Shown: positions 48,448 through 57,305, counted from the stretch's first letter. The stretch: 64,000 nt of DNA from Pectinatus haikarae (GCF_015732185.1 NZ_WIQM01000016.1:651001-715000); one strand, 5' to 3'. Numbers and translations: made by a program. The notes: generated by a model from the sequence alone, not told the origin.

Positions 48448-49150
48448 GTATAAAAGAAAACCACGCGATAGTCGCGTGGTTCAAAAAAGCTTAAGCGGTG
48501 AGTCCTAATGTGCTAACCTGAAAATAAGCCTGCCAGCTTAAAATACAGATTATACATTAGGAGATGCCACTAAATGCCGAAACAAGAAAATAATGACACA
48601 TATAGTTTAGCACATACGAAGTGGAATTGTAAGTATCACATAGTTTTTGCCCCGAAGTATCGTAGAAAGGTATTTTATAAGGAAAAACGGCAAGAACTGC
48701 GAGATATAATGAGAACTTTATGTGAATGGAAAGATGTAGAAATTATTGAGGGAGAAATATGTCCAGATCATATACATTTGTTAGTTTGTATACCACCAAA
48801 GATAAGTGTTTCAGGATTTATGGGATATCTAAAAGGGAAAAGCAGCTTAATGATCTTTCAAAAATTTGGGAATATGAAATTTGCGTATAGAAACCGCGAA
48901 TTTTGGTGCAAAGGGTACTATGTAGATACAGTTGGAAAAGACACAAAAGCTATAACAGAATATATAGCAAATCAGTTAAAACGAGATAAGGAAGCAGACC
49001 AATTAAGTTTATTTGATCCAAGAGACCCGTTTACGGGTAGCAAATAAAAGTTGCATGGCTGGCAGGCCAATAAAAGGCGCATTTATGCGCAGCCAGTGAA
49101 AAAGGGCTATGCCCGAAAAGGAAAAACCACCCGCTATGCGGGTGGATAAT
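48448..49150 (+). mobile_element. IS200-like insertion sequence
   Basis: A single Y1 transposase gene lies between subterminal hairpins: left AACCACGCGA-TAG-TCGCGTGGTT (48459-48481), right CCACCCGC-TAT-GCGGGTGG (49127-49145). It has no terminal inverted repeats, as usual for IS200/IS605. It separates two blocks contiguous in copy A of the duplicated flank, which locates the insertion. CCTAATGT (48504-48511) pairs with ACATTAGG (48554-48561), hiding the AGGAG of tnpA, a known IS200 control device. Exact ends are estimated. Confidence 0.87.
48574..49047 (+). CDS. tnpA: IS200-family Y1 transposase TnpA
   Basis: 157 residues, full length. HTKWNCKYHIVFAPKYRRKVFY opens the family, the HUH metal site is CPDHIHLLV, and the catalytic tyrosine lies in GYYVDTVGKDTKAITEYIANQ. 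It moves single-stranded IS copies near replication forks. AGGAG at 48559 is sequestered in a stem. No TnpB is present, so the IS200 group. Confidence 0.95.
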   Translation: MPKQENNDTYSLAHTKWNCKYHIVFAPKYRRKVFYKEKRQELRDIMRTLCEWKDVEIIEGEICPDHIHLLVCIPPKISVSGFMGYLKGKSSLMIFQKFGNMKFAYRNREFWCKGYYVDTVGKDTKAITEYIANQLKRDKEADQLSLFDPRDPFTGSK

Positions 49151-49310
49151 TATTGTGCATTTTTGGGGAAAATTGGGAAAAAATAATGGAAGCTATGGAA
49201 TAAAAAATGTAGTATTGATACCGTTTATAGTGATTTGGGCACTTTAGGCCGTTACTCACAGCGATTATTGAAGCTTTTTTTAGAGAATAACGAAAATACT
49301 GAGGATGATG
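49151..49310. repeat. Flank copy B (partner of 46827-46990)
   Basis: TGCATTTTTGGGGAAAATTGGG, GGAAGCTAT, TTTATAGTGATTTGGGC and TTTAGGCCGTTACTCACAG parallel copy A in order and spacing, at lower identity. Directly follows the IS200 right hairpin. The 3' end runs into the IS3 relic. Confidence 0.6.
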
Positions 49311-49345
49311 AGAAATATTATATCGGAGCAGAAATAAAAAAGACA

Positions 49346-49550
49346 ATGGCGAAAATAATATATTATTACGATTTGCAGGAACGAAAGAAAGATGATGAAC
49401 TAACTCAAGCCATTGTGGAGCTTTTCCGCAAAAATAAAAAAATCTACGGGACTCGATAAATGAGGGTTAAGCTCCACAAGCAAGGCTTCCTCGGTTGGGA
49501 TTATACGATTATGTCAAATGGTTTAATAAGCATCAGATTCACGGAGCTCT
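49346..49550 (+). pseudogene. IS3-family transposase relic with internal deletion
   Basis: From 49346 one frame reads MAKIIYYYDLQERKKDDELTQAIVELFRKNKKIYGTR, then, past a stop, MRVKLHKQGF: the OrfB start of IS3-family elements. At 49506-49550 another frame reads YDYVKWFNKHQIHGAL, the OrfB C-terminus. Everything between, including the DDE core, is deleted. Non-functional. Confidence 0.8.
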
Positions 49551-49589
49551 AATCCAATAAATAAATTCAGTATTAGTTTTCATGCAGAC

Positions 49590-49618
49590 TTGCAATTTAT
49601 TTGTCATAGCTTTATAAT
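49590..49618 (+). promoter_or_regulatory. Promoter of the PTS gene
   Basis: TTGCAA (49590-49595), 17-nt spacer, TATAAT (49613-49618). The transcript would start near 49625 and immediately contain the antiterminator target and terminator. Confidence 0.8.
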
Positions 49619-49630
49619 ATGGATATATAT

Positions 49631-49704
49631 TAGTGTGTTACTGGTAAGGCAGGCATTAACTATTCTTCGCTGAAAAAGGCGGAGTATAGTTGATGCTTTT
49701 TTTT
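49631..49704 (+). promoter_or_regulatory. RAT antiterminator target overlapping a terminator
   Basis: TTAGTGTGTTACTGGTAAGGCAGGCA (about 49631-49656; shown in parts: GTGTTACTGG and GGCAGGCA) matches the ribonucleic antiterminator consensus of the BglG/LicT/GlcT family. It overlaps a terminator whose arms are GGCATTAACTATTCTTCGC (49652-49670) and GCGGAGTATAGTTGATGC (49679-49696) with eight Ts. Protein binding to the RAT prevents the terminator and lets the PTS gene be transcribed. Confidence 0.9.
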
Positions 49705-49786
49705 ATAGGCTTTATTTTAGTTTAGCAGATAGAAAAACAATAATTTTAGTTACGTTATCGTAGCACAGAAAGAAAGGATAAGATTT

Positions 49787-51946
49787 ATGAAAGACGAAAT
49801 TTTCAGCGTGCTGCAACGTGTCGGCCGCAGTTTTATGCTGCCGGTTGCCATCCTGCCGATTGCCGGGCTGCTTTTAGGTATCGGCAGTTCGTTTACTAAC
49901 GCCAATACAATTAAGATGTATGGTCTTGAAGGTATTCTGGGAAATGGTACTGTACTTCATGCACTGCTTACTATAATGAGCAGCGCAGGCAATATTATTT
50001 TTGGCAATCTGCCGATTATTTTTGCCGTTGGGGTCGCTATTGGTATGGCGAAAGCCGAAAAAGAGGTTGCGGCTCTTTCTGCCATGATTGCCTTTTTTGT
50101 TATGCATGTTTCCTGCAATGCCGTTCTTCAGCTTACAGGAAAGGTTCTGCCGGACGGTACGGTTGCCCCGGGAGTATTGGAAGGAACCATTGCAAATACC
50201 ACTGGCATTATGTCTCTGCAGATGGGGGTATTCGGCGGAATCATCGTCGGTATCGGTGTAGCCTGGCTGCATAATCGATATCATAAGATAGTACTGCCAG
50301 ACGCACTTTCCTTTTTTGGAGGAGCAAGATTTATTCCGATTATTTCCACAATAGTTTATCTTTTTGTAGGTATTTTAATGTATTTCATTTGGCCGATTGC
50401 CCAGAACGCAATTTTTTCTCTTGGCGGACTTGTCACAGGTACGGGGTATATCGGCACACTCATTTTCGGCATCGTAAAGCGTGCACTTATTCCATTTGGA
50501 CTGCATCATGTTTTTTATCTGCCATTCTGGCAGACAGGCGTCGGCGGCTCTATGATGGTAGATGGCAATCTCATTCAGGGAGGCCAGAATATTTTCTTTG
50601 CTCAGCTTGCCTCGCCTGATGTAACGCATTTCAGTGCTGATGCCACGCGATATTTTTCCGGTGAATTTATTTTCATGATATTCGGGTTGCCTGGTGCCGC
50701 TCTTGCGATGTATCGTTGCGCACGGCCGGAGAAAAAACGCATAGCCAAGGGGTTGCTTCTTTCAGCGGCGCTGACATGTATGCTGACCGGTATTACAGAA
50801 CCAATCGAATTTTCCTTCCTGTTTGTTGCACCGATGCTCTTTTATGTACAAGTCGTACTTGCTGGTGCCGCCTATATGATCGCGCACATGCTGAACATAG
50901 CGGTAGGGCTTACTTTTTCCGGCGGACTGCTTGATCTTTTTATTTTCGGCATTCTGCAGGGGAATGATAAAACAAGCTGGATGTATATCATTCCTGTCGG
51001 CATTGTTTATTTTTTTCTTTATTATTTTATTTTCACTTTTCTCATCAAAAAATTCAATCTTAAAACTCCCGGGCGTGAGGATGATGATCAAGAAACAAAG
51101 CTTTATATGAAAGCCGATGTCAACTCTCGTAAAAATAAAGGCAGTATCAATGCTGCCGATACGGATGAAATGAGCAGTCTTATCGCACGTGCCCTCGGCA
51201 GCAGAGGAAATATCACTTCTGTCGATTGCTGCGCAACTCGGCTGCGCTGCTCAGTTAAGGATTCTTCGCTCGTCGATGAAAAAATGCTCAAGGCCACGGG
51301 TGCAGTCGGAGTGATAGTCAAGGGTACTGGGGTCCAGGTCGTCTATGGACCTAAAGTGACTGTTATCAAAACCAATCTTGATACTTATTTGCAAACGGCT
51401 CCGGAAACAGAACCGGAACTTGACGTAATGACGTCGGCAGGTTCTGCGGTAAAAGTTTCCGAAATGGAAACGAAAACAGCGGTAATCAGACAAAAGCATG
51501 CACTTTATTCCCCGTTTAACGGCACAGTGCATCCGATCACAGAAGCGCCTGATACTGCTTTCTCCAGTAAAATGATGGGTGATGGTTATTTCGTCTATCC
51601 TTCGGACGGCACCGTTGTCGCTCCGGACGATGGAGAGGTAGTTTTTGTTTTTGATACAAAACACGCCATAGGTATGAAAACATCAGACGGAGTGGAATAT
51701 CTGCTGCATATTGGTATAGATACCGTCAACCTGAAAGGACAAGGGTTTGAAGTCTTTGTTGAAAAGGGCCAGCAGGTTAAAAAAGGTGATAAACTCATGC
51801 AATTTGATGCAGCATTTATAAGAGAAAAAGCCGCTTCTGATGCTTGCCTCGTAATTTTCACCGGCCTGCAGGAAAATGAAGAAATTCATATGGAAAAGAT
51901 TGGTGAAATTGAAGCACTTGCTGAAGTTGCCTATTTAGAAAAATAA
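49787..51946 (+). CDS. ptsG: PTS glucose/N-acetylglucosamine-type EIICBA transporter
   Basis: 719 residues, domain order C-B-A like B. subtilis PtsG. EIIC (1-430) has many membrane helices, HHVFYLPFWQTG and the GITEPIEFSFLF signature. EIIB (about 460-540) has the phosphocysteine in VDCCATRLRC. EIIA (about 570-715) has the phosphohistidine in EYLLHIGIDTV. It imports and phosphorylates a hexose, probably glucose; GlcNAc specificity cannot be excluded. AAAGGA precedes the ATG. Expression is controlled by the RAT switch upstream and the antiterminator gene downstream. Confidence 0.93.
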   Translation: MKDEIFSVLQRVGRSFMLPVAILPIAGLLLGIGSSFTNANTIKMYGLEGILGNGTVLHALLTIMSSAGNIIFGNLPIIFAVGVAIGMAKAEKEVAALSAMIAFFVMHVSCNAVLQLTGKVLPDGTVAPGVLEGTIANTTGIMSLQMGVFGGIIVGIGVAWLHNRYHKIVLPDALSFFGGARFIPIISTIVYLFVGILMYFIWPIAQNAIFSLGGLVTGTGYIGTLIFGIVKRALIPFGLHHVFYLPFWQTGVGGSMMVDGNLIQGGQNIFFAQLASPDVTHFSADATRYFSGEFIFMIFGLPGAALAMYRCARPEKKRIAKGLLLSAALTCMLTGITEPIEFSFLFVAPMLFYVQVVLAGAAYMIAHMLNIAVGLTFSGGLLDLFIFGILQGNDKTSWMYIIPVGIVYFFLYYFIFTFLIKKFNLKTPGREDDDQETKLYMKADVNSRKNKGSINAADTDEMSSLIARALGSRGNITSVDCCATRLRCSVKDSSLVDEKMLKATGAVGVIVKGTGVQVVYGPKVTVIKTNLDTYLQTAPETEPELDVMTSAGSAVKVSEMETKTAVIRQKHALYSPFNGTVHPITEAPDTAFSSKMMGDGYFVYPSDGTVVAPDDGEVVFVFDTKHAIGMKTSDGVEYLLHIGIDTVNLKGQGFEVFVEKGQQVKKGDKLMQFDAAFIREKAASDACLVIFTGLQENEEIHMEKIGEIEALAEVAYLEK

Positions 51947-52031
51947 CAGAAAAAATCCTCCTGCAGATGACGAAGTTTCTTGTTATAAGGTATAATAAAT
52001 AATAATTGTTGTCTGCAAGGGGGGAGCTTTT

Positions 52032-52844
52032 ACGTACCGGATTATCAAGGCATTAAATAACAACAGTCTTCTGGCACTTGACAGCGATCATCATGAAGTC
52101 ATTTTGATTGGTAAAGGTTTGGGATTTGGACGTAAGAATGGCGAACGGCTTGAGGATACTCATGATGCTAAAATTTATACACTGACAAACGATGGAAATA
52201 ACAGCGCATTACAGAAAATCAACAGCATTAATCCAATTTTTATTGAAATTGCGGTGCAGATCATCAGTGAGGCAGAAAAAAAATTCCAGGACATCAATAA
52301 AGATATTTTGCTGCCCATGGCCGACCATATTGCCATGGCTGTAAAGCGCGGTCATAATGGGGTATTATTACCCAATCCATTTCACCATGATATTATGTCC
52401 ATGTTCCCGGATGAATACCATATAGCCAAGAAAGGACTGAATGTCATTTATCGTAAAATTGGCATCCATCTGCCAGTCGAAGAAGCTGGGTATCTTTCGC
52501 TGCATATTCACGCTGGGCTTTCGGGTGAAAATGCAGCAGCAAGTCTTGCAGATGCCAAACTTGCTGCCATTCTCATTCACAAGATTGAACTTGCTTTAAA
52601 TCGCAATTTTTCCAAGAATACGCTCAAATATAATCGACTTATGAGTCATGTTTCTTATATGATTTTGCGCATCAAAAAACACGAGCGCATTTCGGTCGAT
52701 ATGAATAAATATGTGCAAACCAGTTTTCCTCAGGCCTACGCACTAGCTGCGGAAATCTGCACTGACATTGTTAGCGAGCTTCAGACAGATGTTTTTCCGG
52801 AAGAAATCAGTTTACTTGCCTTACATATCCAGCGTGTAATCTAA
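52032..52844 (+). CDS. BglG/LicT/GlcT-family transcription antiterminator
   Basis: The N-terminal CAT RNA-binding domain reads YRIIKALNNNSLLALDSDHHEVILIGKGLGFGRKNGE, which requires translation from ACG 52032, placed 5 nt after AAGGGGGGAG; a TTG at 52104 would delete half of this domain. Two PRDs follow, with histidines in ADHIAMAVKRGHNG, YLSLHIHAG and LLALHIQ for PTS control. About 270 residues. It should bind the RAT at 49631 and couple ptsG expression to sugar flux. Whether ACG is a real rare start or a mutated ATG is open. Confidence 0.88.
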   Translation, partial: TYRIIKALNNNSLLALDSDHHEVILIGKGLGFGRKNGERLEDTHDAKIYTLTNDGNNSALQKINSINPIFIEIAVQIISEAEKKFQDINKDILLPMADHIAMAVKRGHNGVLLPNPFHHDIMSMFPDEYHIAKKGLNVIYRKIGIHLPVEEAGYLSLHIHAGLSGENAAASLADAKLAAILIHKIELALNRNFSKNTLKYNRLMSHVSYMILRIKKHERISVDMNKYVQTSFPQAYALAAEICTDIVSELQTDVFPEEISLLALHIQRVI

Positions 52845-52890
52845 ATAACTTGTATTATGATATTATATAAAATAAAATTATAGAGAAATA

Positions 52891-52942
52891 ATGAGGCTGC
52901 TGCATGAGTGATTTTTTACTTATGCAGCAGCCTCATTTTGCG
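52891..52942. terminator. Bidirectional terminator between antiterminator and arginase relic
   Basis: AATGAGGCTGCTGCAT (52891-52906) and ATGCAGCAGCCTCATT (52923-52938) are perfectly complementary over 16 bp, with TTTTGC after it and an A-rich lead before it. It separates convergent genes. Confidence 0.88.
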
Positions 52943-52957
52943 GTTTTTATGGTATGT

Positions 52958-53497
52958 TTATTGTTTGAATATTGGGACAGCAGTCATAAAATTTCGCAGA
53001 TTGAGGGCATCCCAAGGAAGATGCTCTGCTATGGATAATCCTACTACATCTGTTTGCTTGTAGATATCATGAATAAGCCGGGCGATCTGCTGCAATGTCA
53101 TATCTCCGCTGGGAGCGTTAAATGGAGGCTCTCCCGGTTTAGAAAAAAGCAGGGAGCGGAACAGAGAAGGGTTCAAAACATCCAAATCAAAGTGAACCGC
53201 AAGATGCTTTATTTGGTTTTTAGTCAGCCAGTCCAGTACAGGAGCACTAGTTTCTGCTAAGGCTTTCGGACTTGCCCAGCGTAAGCCTAACCGGTTTACT
53301 ATCTTCTTCTCGTTTGGGGTAATTTCCTTCAGACCACCGTACATTACCATGTTAGATTTTATAGGGAATTTTACTTCAGAAGAAAATTCTGGGTCACCCT
53401 CTCCTAATAAATTTCCCAGAACCATAGCATGTTCATGATTGTACATAGCAGGAGTGGATATATCGGGATGGGCGTCCAGCCATAATAAACCAAGCTC
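52958..53497 (-). pseudogene. Arginase/agmatinase-family gene, 5'-truncated
   Basis: The frame carries the metal-binding core: LGLLWLDAHPDIS (before the first ATG), NHEHAMVLG, VHFDLDVLNP and IAEHLPWD near the end, with no internal break. The N-terminal third, including the first histidine motif (GGDHS), is missing: homology stops near 53497 at unrelated sequence and an in-frame stop. The best start inside would be ATG 53446, leaving 162 residues without DAHPD, so it is very probably inactive. Confidence 0.85.
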
Positions 53498-54237
53498 TAT
53501 ACAATGTATTTGTTAATAAAAACAAGTACGCACCTTTTTGACCTGTACTATCTTGGAGGAAAGTGCAATGAGCATGAAATAATATCAAGGAAGGGTGCGT
53601 GTGAATTTTGATTATCATGGTTCATCTCTTAAAAATGCCTGTCAAACTAAAACTGTGTTCACATAACTTCTTATTTATTTTTTGATTTGCAGATAATTTC
53701 ATAATGCTTACTTTTATAGTGGGATTTCATCTCACCGATAAATAATTAATCACCTCAAGTACAGCAGGATATCTCTTGCTGTACTTTGTTTTTTTAGAGC
53801 GAAGATCTATTATCTGTGTTGATTTCATTTGTCTTTTTTAGGGAATGAGTCGTTTTTTTTAGATTTTCATAATGCTTACTTTGAGATGGCAGTTTAGATT
53901 TAATTTTATGCAAATAAAAAGTCAATTGTCGTTTAGATGACTTACAATTAAGAGATTTTGTGATAATATACCAACTAAGATTTTTATACAGAGCCAGCTG
54001 ATCTGATAAACAGAAAGTTGAATATATAGTTATTATGGTTCGGTTCTAATATGTGCGAGTGAATATTGTTCTGCAGTTATACTTGTACGGATATCATAAT
54101 ATCATTATAAGTAAAAATCTGCTTTGGAAAGGTGGCAGTTGAATGCAGGGGAAAATGTTTCGCAAATTATTATTCAGGAGTGTTTGCTAAAACATCTGGT
54201 AATGTCACTATGAGCAGTGTGAACGGACGGTGAGAAT
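53498..54237. other. 740-bp gene-free stretch with hairpins and direct repeats
   Basis: No credible gene. An imperfect inverted pair, ACGCACCTTTTTG (53528-53540) and CAAGGAAGGGTGCGT (53586-53600), borders a ~73-bp segment at the arginase breakpoint, possibly a tiny transposon remnant. TTTCATAATGCTTACTTT occurs twice (53697-53714, 53865-53882). AAGTACAGCA/TGCTGTACTT (53757-53766, 53777-53786) plus a T-run is a rightward terminator. The last 200 bp should hold the GntR promoter, which I cannot place confidently. Confidence 0.5.
53757..53797 (+). terminator. Rho-independent terminator
   Basis: A perfect 10-bp stem, AAGTACAGCA and TGCTGTACTT with a 10-nt loop, is followed by TGTTTTTTT. No intact gene precedes it, so it may be left from sequence lost at the arginase breakpoint. 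Confidence 0.78.
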
Positions 54238-54972
54238 ATGAATCGCTTTGATAGAGATGATGCTGTACCACTGTATTTGCAGGTCGGGACTTTTTTGCGC
54301 AATGAAATTTTAAAGGGATCATATACCGGACGGCTTCCATCCGAACATGAATTGATGGAGTTATTTCAGGTCAGCAGAGCGACTGTAAGGCGGGCTGTCA
54401 GAAAACTTACAGAAGAGGGCGTCCTAGAAACACGGCAGGGATTAGGAACTTTTGTGTCTGTGAGATCAATAGAGGAATGGCTGGGAAATTTGAGCACCTA
54501 TTTTGATATTGTCAATGAAATGGGAATGAAACCCAGTATACAACTGCTGCATCGCGGCGTAGTGGAAGCACCGCAGGATGTTCTGGCAATATTCGGTACA
54601 TATCAGGTATATCAGACGGTGCGTCTGCGCTTGGCAGATGATATGCCGATCGTTATTGAAAAGCAATATTATCCATTGGGAGTCGGTAAGAAATTATTGA
54701 GCTATGATTTGAATGATATTTCCACTTACGATATATTGGAAAATGATCTGGGCGTCACTCTATGGGAAGCCAAGCAAACTATATCGGCTATAATTCCGAC
54801 GGCAGAAGAAAAAAAATTGCTCAAATTATTCAGCAATACACAATGCTGTGCTCTTTTGTCCAAAAGACTGGTGGTCGATGTGCAGGAGCGACCATGGGAA
54901 TATGAAAAAAGTGTATATCGCGCAGATATGTATAAATTTTGCATTAATTTGACACGCAGGAGAAAAAAGTAA
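54238..54972 (+). CDS. GntR-family regulator with UTRA ligand domain
   Basis: 244 residues. The N-terminal winged helix (PLYLQVGTFLRNEILKGSYTGRLPSEHELMELFQVSRATVRRAV and TRQGLGTFV) is a GntR/HutC type. Residues 95-240 form the UTRA sensor (YQVYQTVRLRLADDMPIVIEKQYYP). CGGTGAG precedes the ATG. It directly precedes the taurine genes in the same direction and probably controls them with a taurine-related effector; the ligand is inference. Confidence 0.93.
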   Translation: MNRFDRDDAVPLYLQVGTFLRNEILKGSYTGRLPSEHELMELFQVSRATVRRAVRKLTEEGVLETRQGLGTFVSVRSIEEWLGNLSTYFDIVNEMGMKPSIQLLHRGVVEAPQDVLAIFGTYQVYQTVRLRLADDMPIVIEKQYYPLGVGKKLLSYDLNDISTYDILENDLGVTLWEAKQTISAIIPTAEEKKLLKLFSNTQCCALLSKRLVVDVQERPWEYEKSVYRADMYKFCINLTRRRKK

Positions 54973-55015
54973 GATTCATAATTATATTATTGGATCGGCC
55001 GATTAGAAAACTAAA

Positions 55016-55053
55016 GGCCGGAAAGCAGGATATATCAGCTTTCCGGTCTTTTT
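55016..55053 (+). terminator. Terminator/attenuator between regulator and taurine genes
   Basis: GGCCGGAAAGC (55016-55026) and GCTTTCCGGTC (55038-55048) form an 11-bp stem followed by TTTTTATTTT. It lies 20 nt before the next gene, so either the operon has a separate promoter or reads through. Confidence 0.82.
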
Positions 55054-55073
55054 ATTTTGGGGAGGAATAAATA

Positions 55074-56447
55074 TTGAAAGACATAGAACAGACACAGGAA
55101 CTTATAGATATTGATAAGAAGAATTTATGGCATCATATCACGCAGCATAAAATTTTTGAATATAAGGAGCCGTTCATCATCGCCGAGGGAAAAGGGTGCC
55201 GGATAAAGGATATACACGGCAGAGAATTTTTGGATGCTGTTTCCGGTGGTGTATGGTGTGTCAATGCTGGTTATGGGCAGGAATCGATCGCTAAAGCGGC
55301 ATACAGGCAGCTGGTACGACTGCCATATTATTCCGGCAGTGCCGGAAATCCGCCGGCTATTCTGCTGGCGCAAAAACTTAGCCAGATGATTCCGGAGCTT
55401 AGCCGTGTATATTTTTCAAGCAGTGGCTCAGAAGCCAATGAAAAGGCATTTAAGCTGGCAAGACAATATAACCGCCTTAAATATAAAATGAATAAGTACA
55501 AGATTCTTTACCGCGAGCGGGATTATCATGGAACTACACTGGCGGCGCTCAGTGCGACAGGACAGGCAGAAAGGACAGAGGCTTATGGACCGTTTGTCCC
55601 GGGATTTAAAAGTATCCCGGCGGCATATTGTTATCGCTGTCCTTTCGGTAAAAAATATCCGTCTTGTGATATCCAATGCGCGCATGTGCTGGAAAAAGTC
55701 ATAAGGCAGGAAAATCCCGATACTGTGGGAGCATTGATTCTTGAACCGATTACGGCAGGCGGCGGAATCATTATTCCTGTGGCAGAATATTTTGAAATAA
55801 TCCAGAAAATATGCCGTAAATATGCCGTACTGCTTATCATAGATGAAGTTGTGACAGGTTTTGGACGCACAGGAAAAGCCTTCGGTCATTTCCATTGGGG
55901 CGTCAGACCGGATATAGTGACAACAGCCAAGGGAATAACGAGTTCCTATATGCCGTTGTCCGCTACAATGGCGACTGAAAAGATTTTTAATGAATTTATA
56001 AGTGGATCAGCTGATAAAACAGGTTATTTTCGTGATATCAGTACTTTTGGCGGGAGCGCGGGGGCATGCGCGGCTGCCTTGGAAAATATAAAAATCATGC
56101 AGGAACAGCAATTATTTGTCAACAGTGAAAAAATGGGAGCTTATTTACTGGAGAAGCTGAATGAGTTCAGGGATATGCCGATAATCGGTGATATAAGAGG
56201 CAAAGGATTGTTTGTCGGCATAGAGCTTGTCAGTGACAGGAAGAGTAAAATGCCGATCAATGAAGCCTGCATGGCGGCAATAGTAAATAAAGCAGCTCAA
56301 TGCGGGGTATTGATCGGAAAGATGAATCGCAGTATACCGGGGCAAAATAACGTGTTGGTGCTGGCTCCGGCACTGGTAGTCAATAAAGATGAGATAGATA
56401 AAATCGTTTCAGCTGTTCACAATGCCCTGGCAGAAATAAGAGTTTAA
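55074..56447 (+). CDS. tpa: Taurine-pyruvate aminotransferase (class III)
   Basis: 457 residues from TTG 55074 (GGGGAGG upstream). The opening DIDKKNLWHHITQHKIFEYKEP resembles Tpa of Bilophila. Class III hallmarks: DAVSGGVWCVNAGYG, SSSGSEANEKAFKLAR, YHGTTLAALSATG, LIIDEVVTGFGRTG, and the PLP lysine in TTAKGITSSYMPL. A CYRCPFGKKYPSCDIQC segment is typical of this subgroup. It would convert taurine and pyruvate to sulfoacetaldehyde and alanine. The sulfonate-type ABC genes following support the substrate. Other omega-amino acids remain possible. Confidence 0.85.
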   Translation: MKDIEQTQELIDIDKKNLWHHITQHKIFEYKEPFIIAEGKGCRIKDIHGREFLDAVSGGVWCVNAGYGQESIAKAAYRQLVRLPYYSGSAGNPPAILLAQKLSQMIPELSRVYFSSSGSEANEKAFKLARQYNRLKYKMNKYKILYRERDYHGTTLAALSATGQAERTEAYGPFVPGFKSIPAAYCYRCPFGKKYPSCDIQCAHVLEKVIRQENPDTVGALILEPITAGGGIIIPVAEYFEIIQKICRKYAVLLIIDEVVTGFGRTGKAFGHFHWGVRPDIVTTAKGITSSYMPLSATMATEKIFNEFISGSADKTGYFRDISTFGGSAGACAAALENIKIMQEQQLFVNSEKMGAYLLEKLNEFRDMPIIGDIRGKGLFVGIELVSDRKSKMPINEACMAAIVNKAAQCGVLIGKMNRSIPGQNNVLVLAPALVVNKDEIDKIVSAVHNALAEIRV

Positions 56448-56463
56448 AAGAAAGGACGGTGTT

Positions 56464-57291
56464 ATGTCTTTGGCTGATTCACAAGTGAAAATCAAGAGAA
56501 ATTTTCCCTGCAAACCAAAAATTTGGCTGACAACCGAGCACTTGATCACACTGTCGACAGTGGCTGTTATTTTTATAAGTTGGTATGCAGCAACCGAGTG
56601 GAAACTGTTTTCTGAGGTGATAATACCACCGCCGGGCAAAGTATATAAGACCTTTATTGATATCCTGAGCGAAGGATACAAGGGGGCGGCACTGTCAACG
56701 CATCTTTTTGACAGTATTGAGAGATTATTGGCAGCGTTTGTTTTTGTTTGTCTTACTGCTGTTCCTGCCGGACTTCTGAGCGGTTATAATTCAAAAATAC
56801 GAGCCGTTCTTGAACCGCTGGTAGGTTTTTACCGCCCGCTGCCGCCGCTGGCATATTATACTATGCTGGTCATCTGGATGGGAATAGGCAACAGCTCCAA
56901 AATAATGCTGTTGTATCTTGCCGGATTTGCGCCGGTATATCTTGCCTGTATTTCCGGTGTGATGAAAATCAAACGGGACTATATCTCCGGGGCCTATACG
57001 CTCGGAGCAAATAAATATCAGGTATTTGTTTACGTTGTACTACCGGCCTGTCTGCCAGATATTTTTACAGGCCTGCGGACGGCTCTGGGATTTTCCTACA
57101 CGACTTTGGTAGCAGCCGAGATGGTGGCGGCCGAGACAGGGATAGGCTGGATGGTGCTTGACGCCAGCAAATTTCTCCTCAGTGATGTGATTTTTGTCGG
57201 AATTTTTATTATGGGTATTACCGGAATAATGTTAGATGTGCTGTTGAAATTTATGGAAAATAAGATTATCCCATGGAAGGGAAAAGAATAA
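56464..57291 (+). CDS. tauC: Taurine/sulfonate ABC transporter permease
   Basis: 275 residues with about six membrane helices. PPPGKVYKTFIDIL, FYRPLPPLAYYTMLVIWMGIGNSSKI and the EAA-like loop SGAYTLGANKYQVFVYVVLPACLPDIFTGLRTAL match the TauC/SsuC family. AAAGGACGG precedes the ATG. Forms the membrane channel with the binding lipoprotein and ATPase encoded next. Confidence 0.9.
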   Translation: MSLADSQVKIKRNFPCKPKIWLTTEHLITLSTVAVIFISWYAATEWKLFSEVIIPPPGKVYKTFIDILSEGYKGAALSTHLFDSIERLLAAFVFVCLTAVPAGLLSGYNSKIRAVLEPLVGFYRPLPPLAYYTMLVIWMGIGNSSKIMLLYLAGFAPVYLACISGVMKIKRDYISGAYTLGANKYQVFVYVVLPACLPDIFTGLRTALGFSYTTLVAAEMVAAETGIGWMVLDASKFLLSDVIFVGIFIMGITGIMLDVLLKFMENKIIPWKGKE

Positions 57292-57305
57292 GGGAGAGCA
57301 TAGTG

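Noticed and set aside
53433-53618. Leftward 61-codon frame upstream of the arginase relic
   Set aside because: It overlaps the arginase-homologous codons in another frame and includes the inverted-repeat scar; no ribosome site.
55016-55053. Riboswitch before the taurine genes
   Set aside because: Only a simple hairpin with T-run is visible; no conserved aptamer architecture could be recognised.
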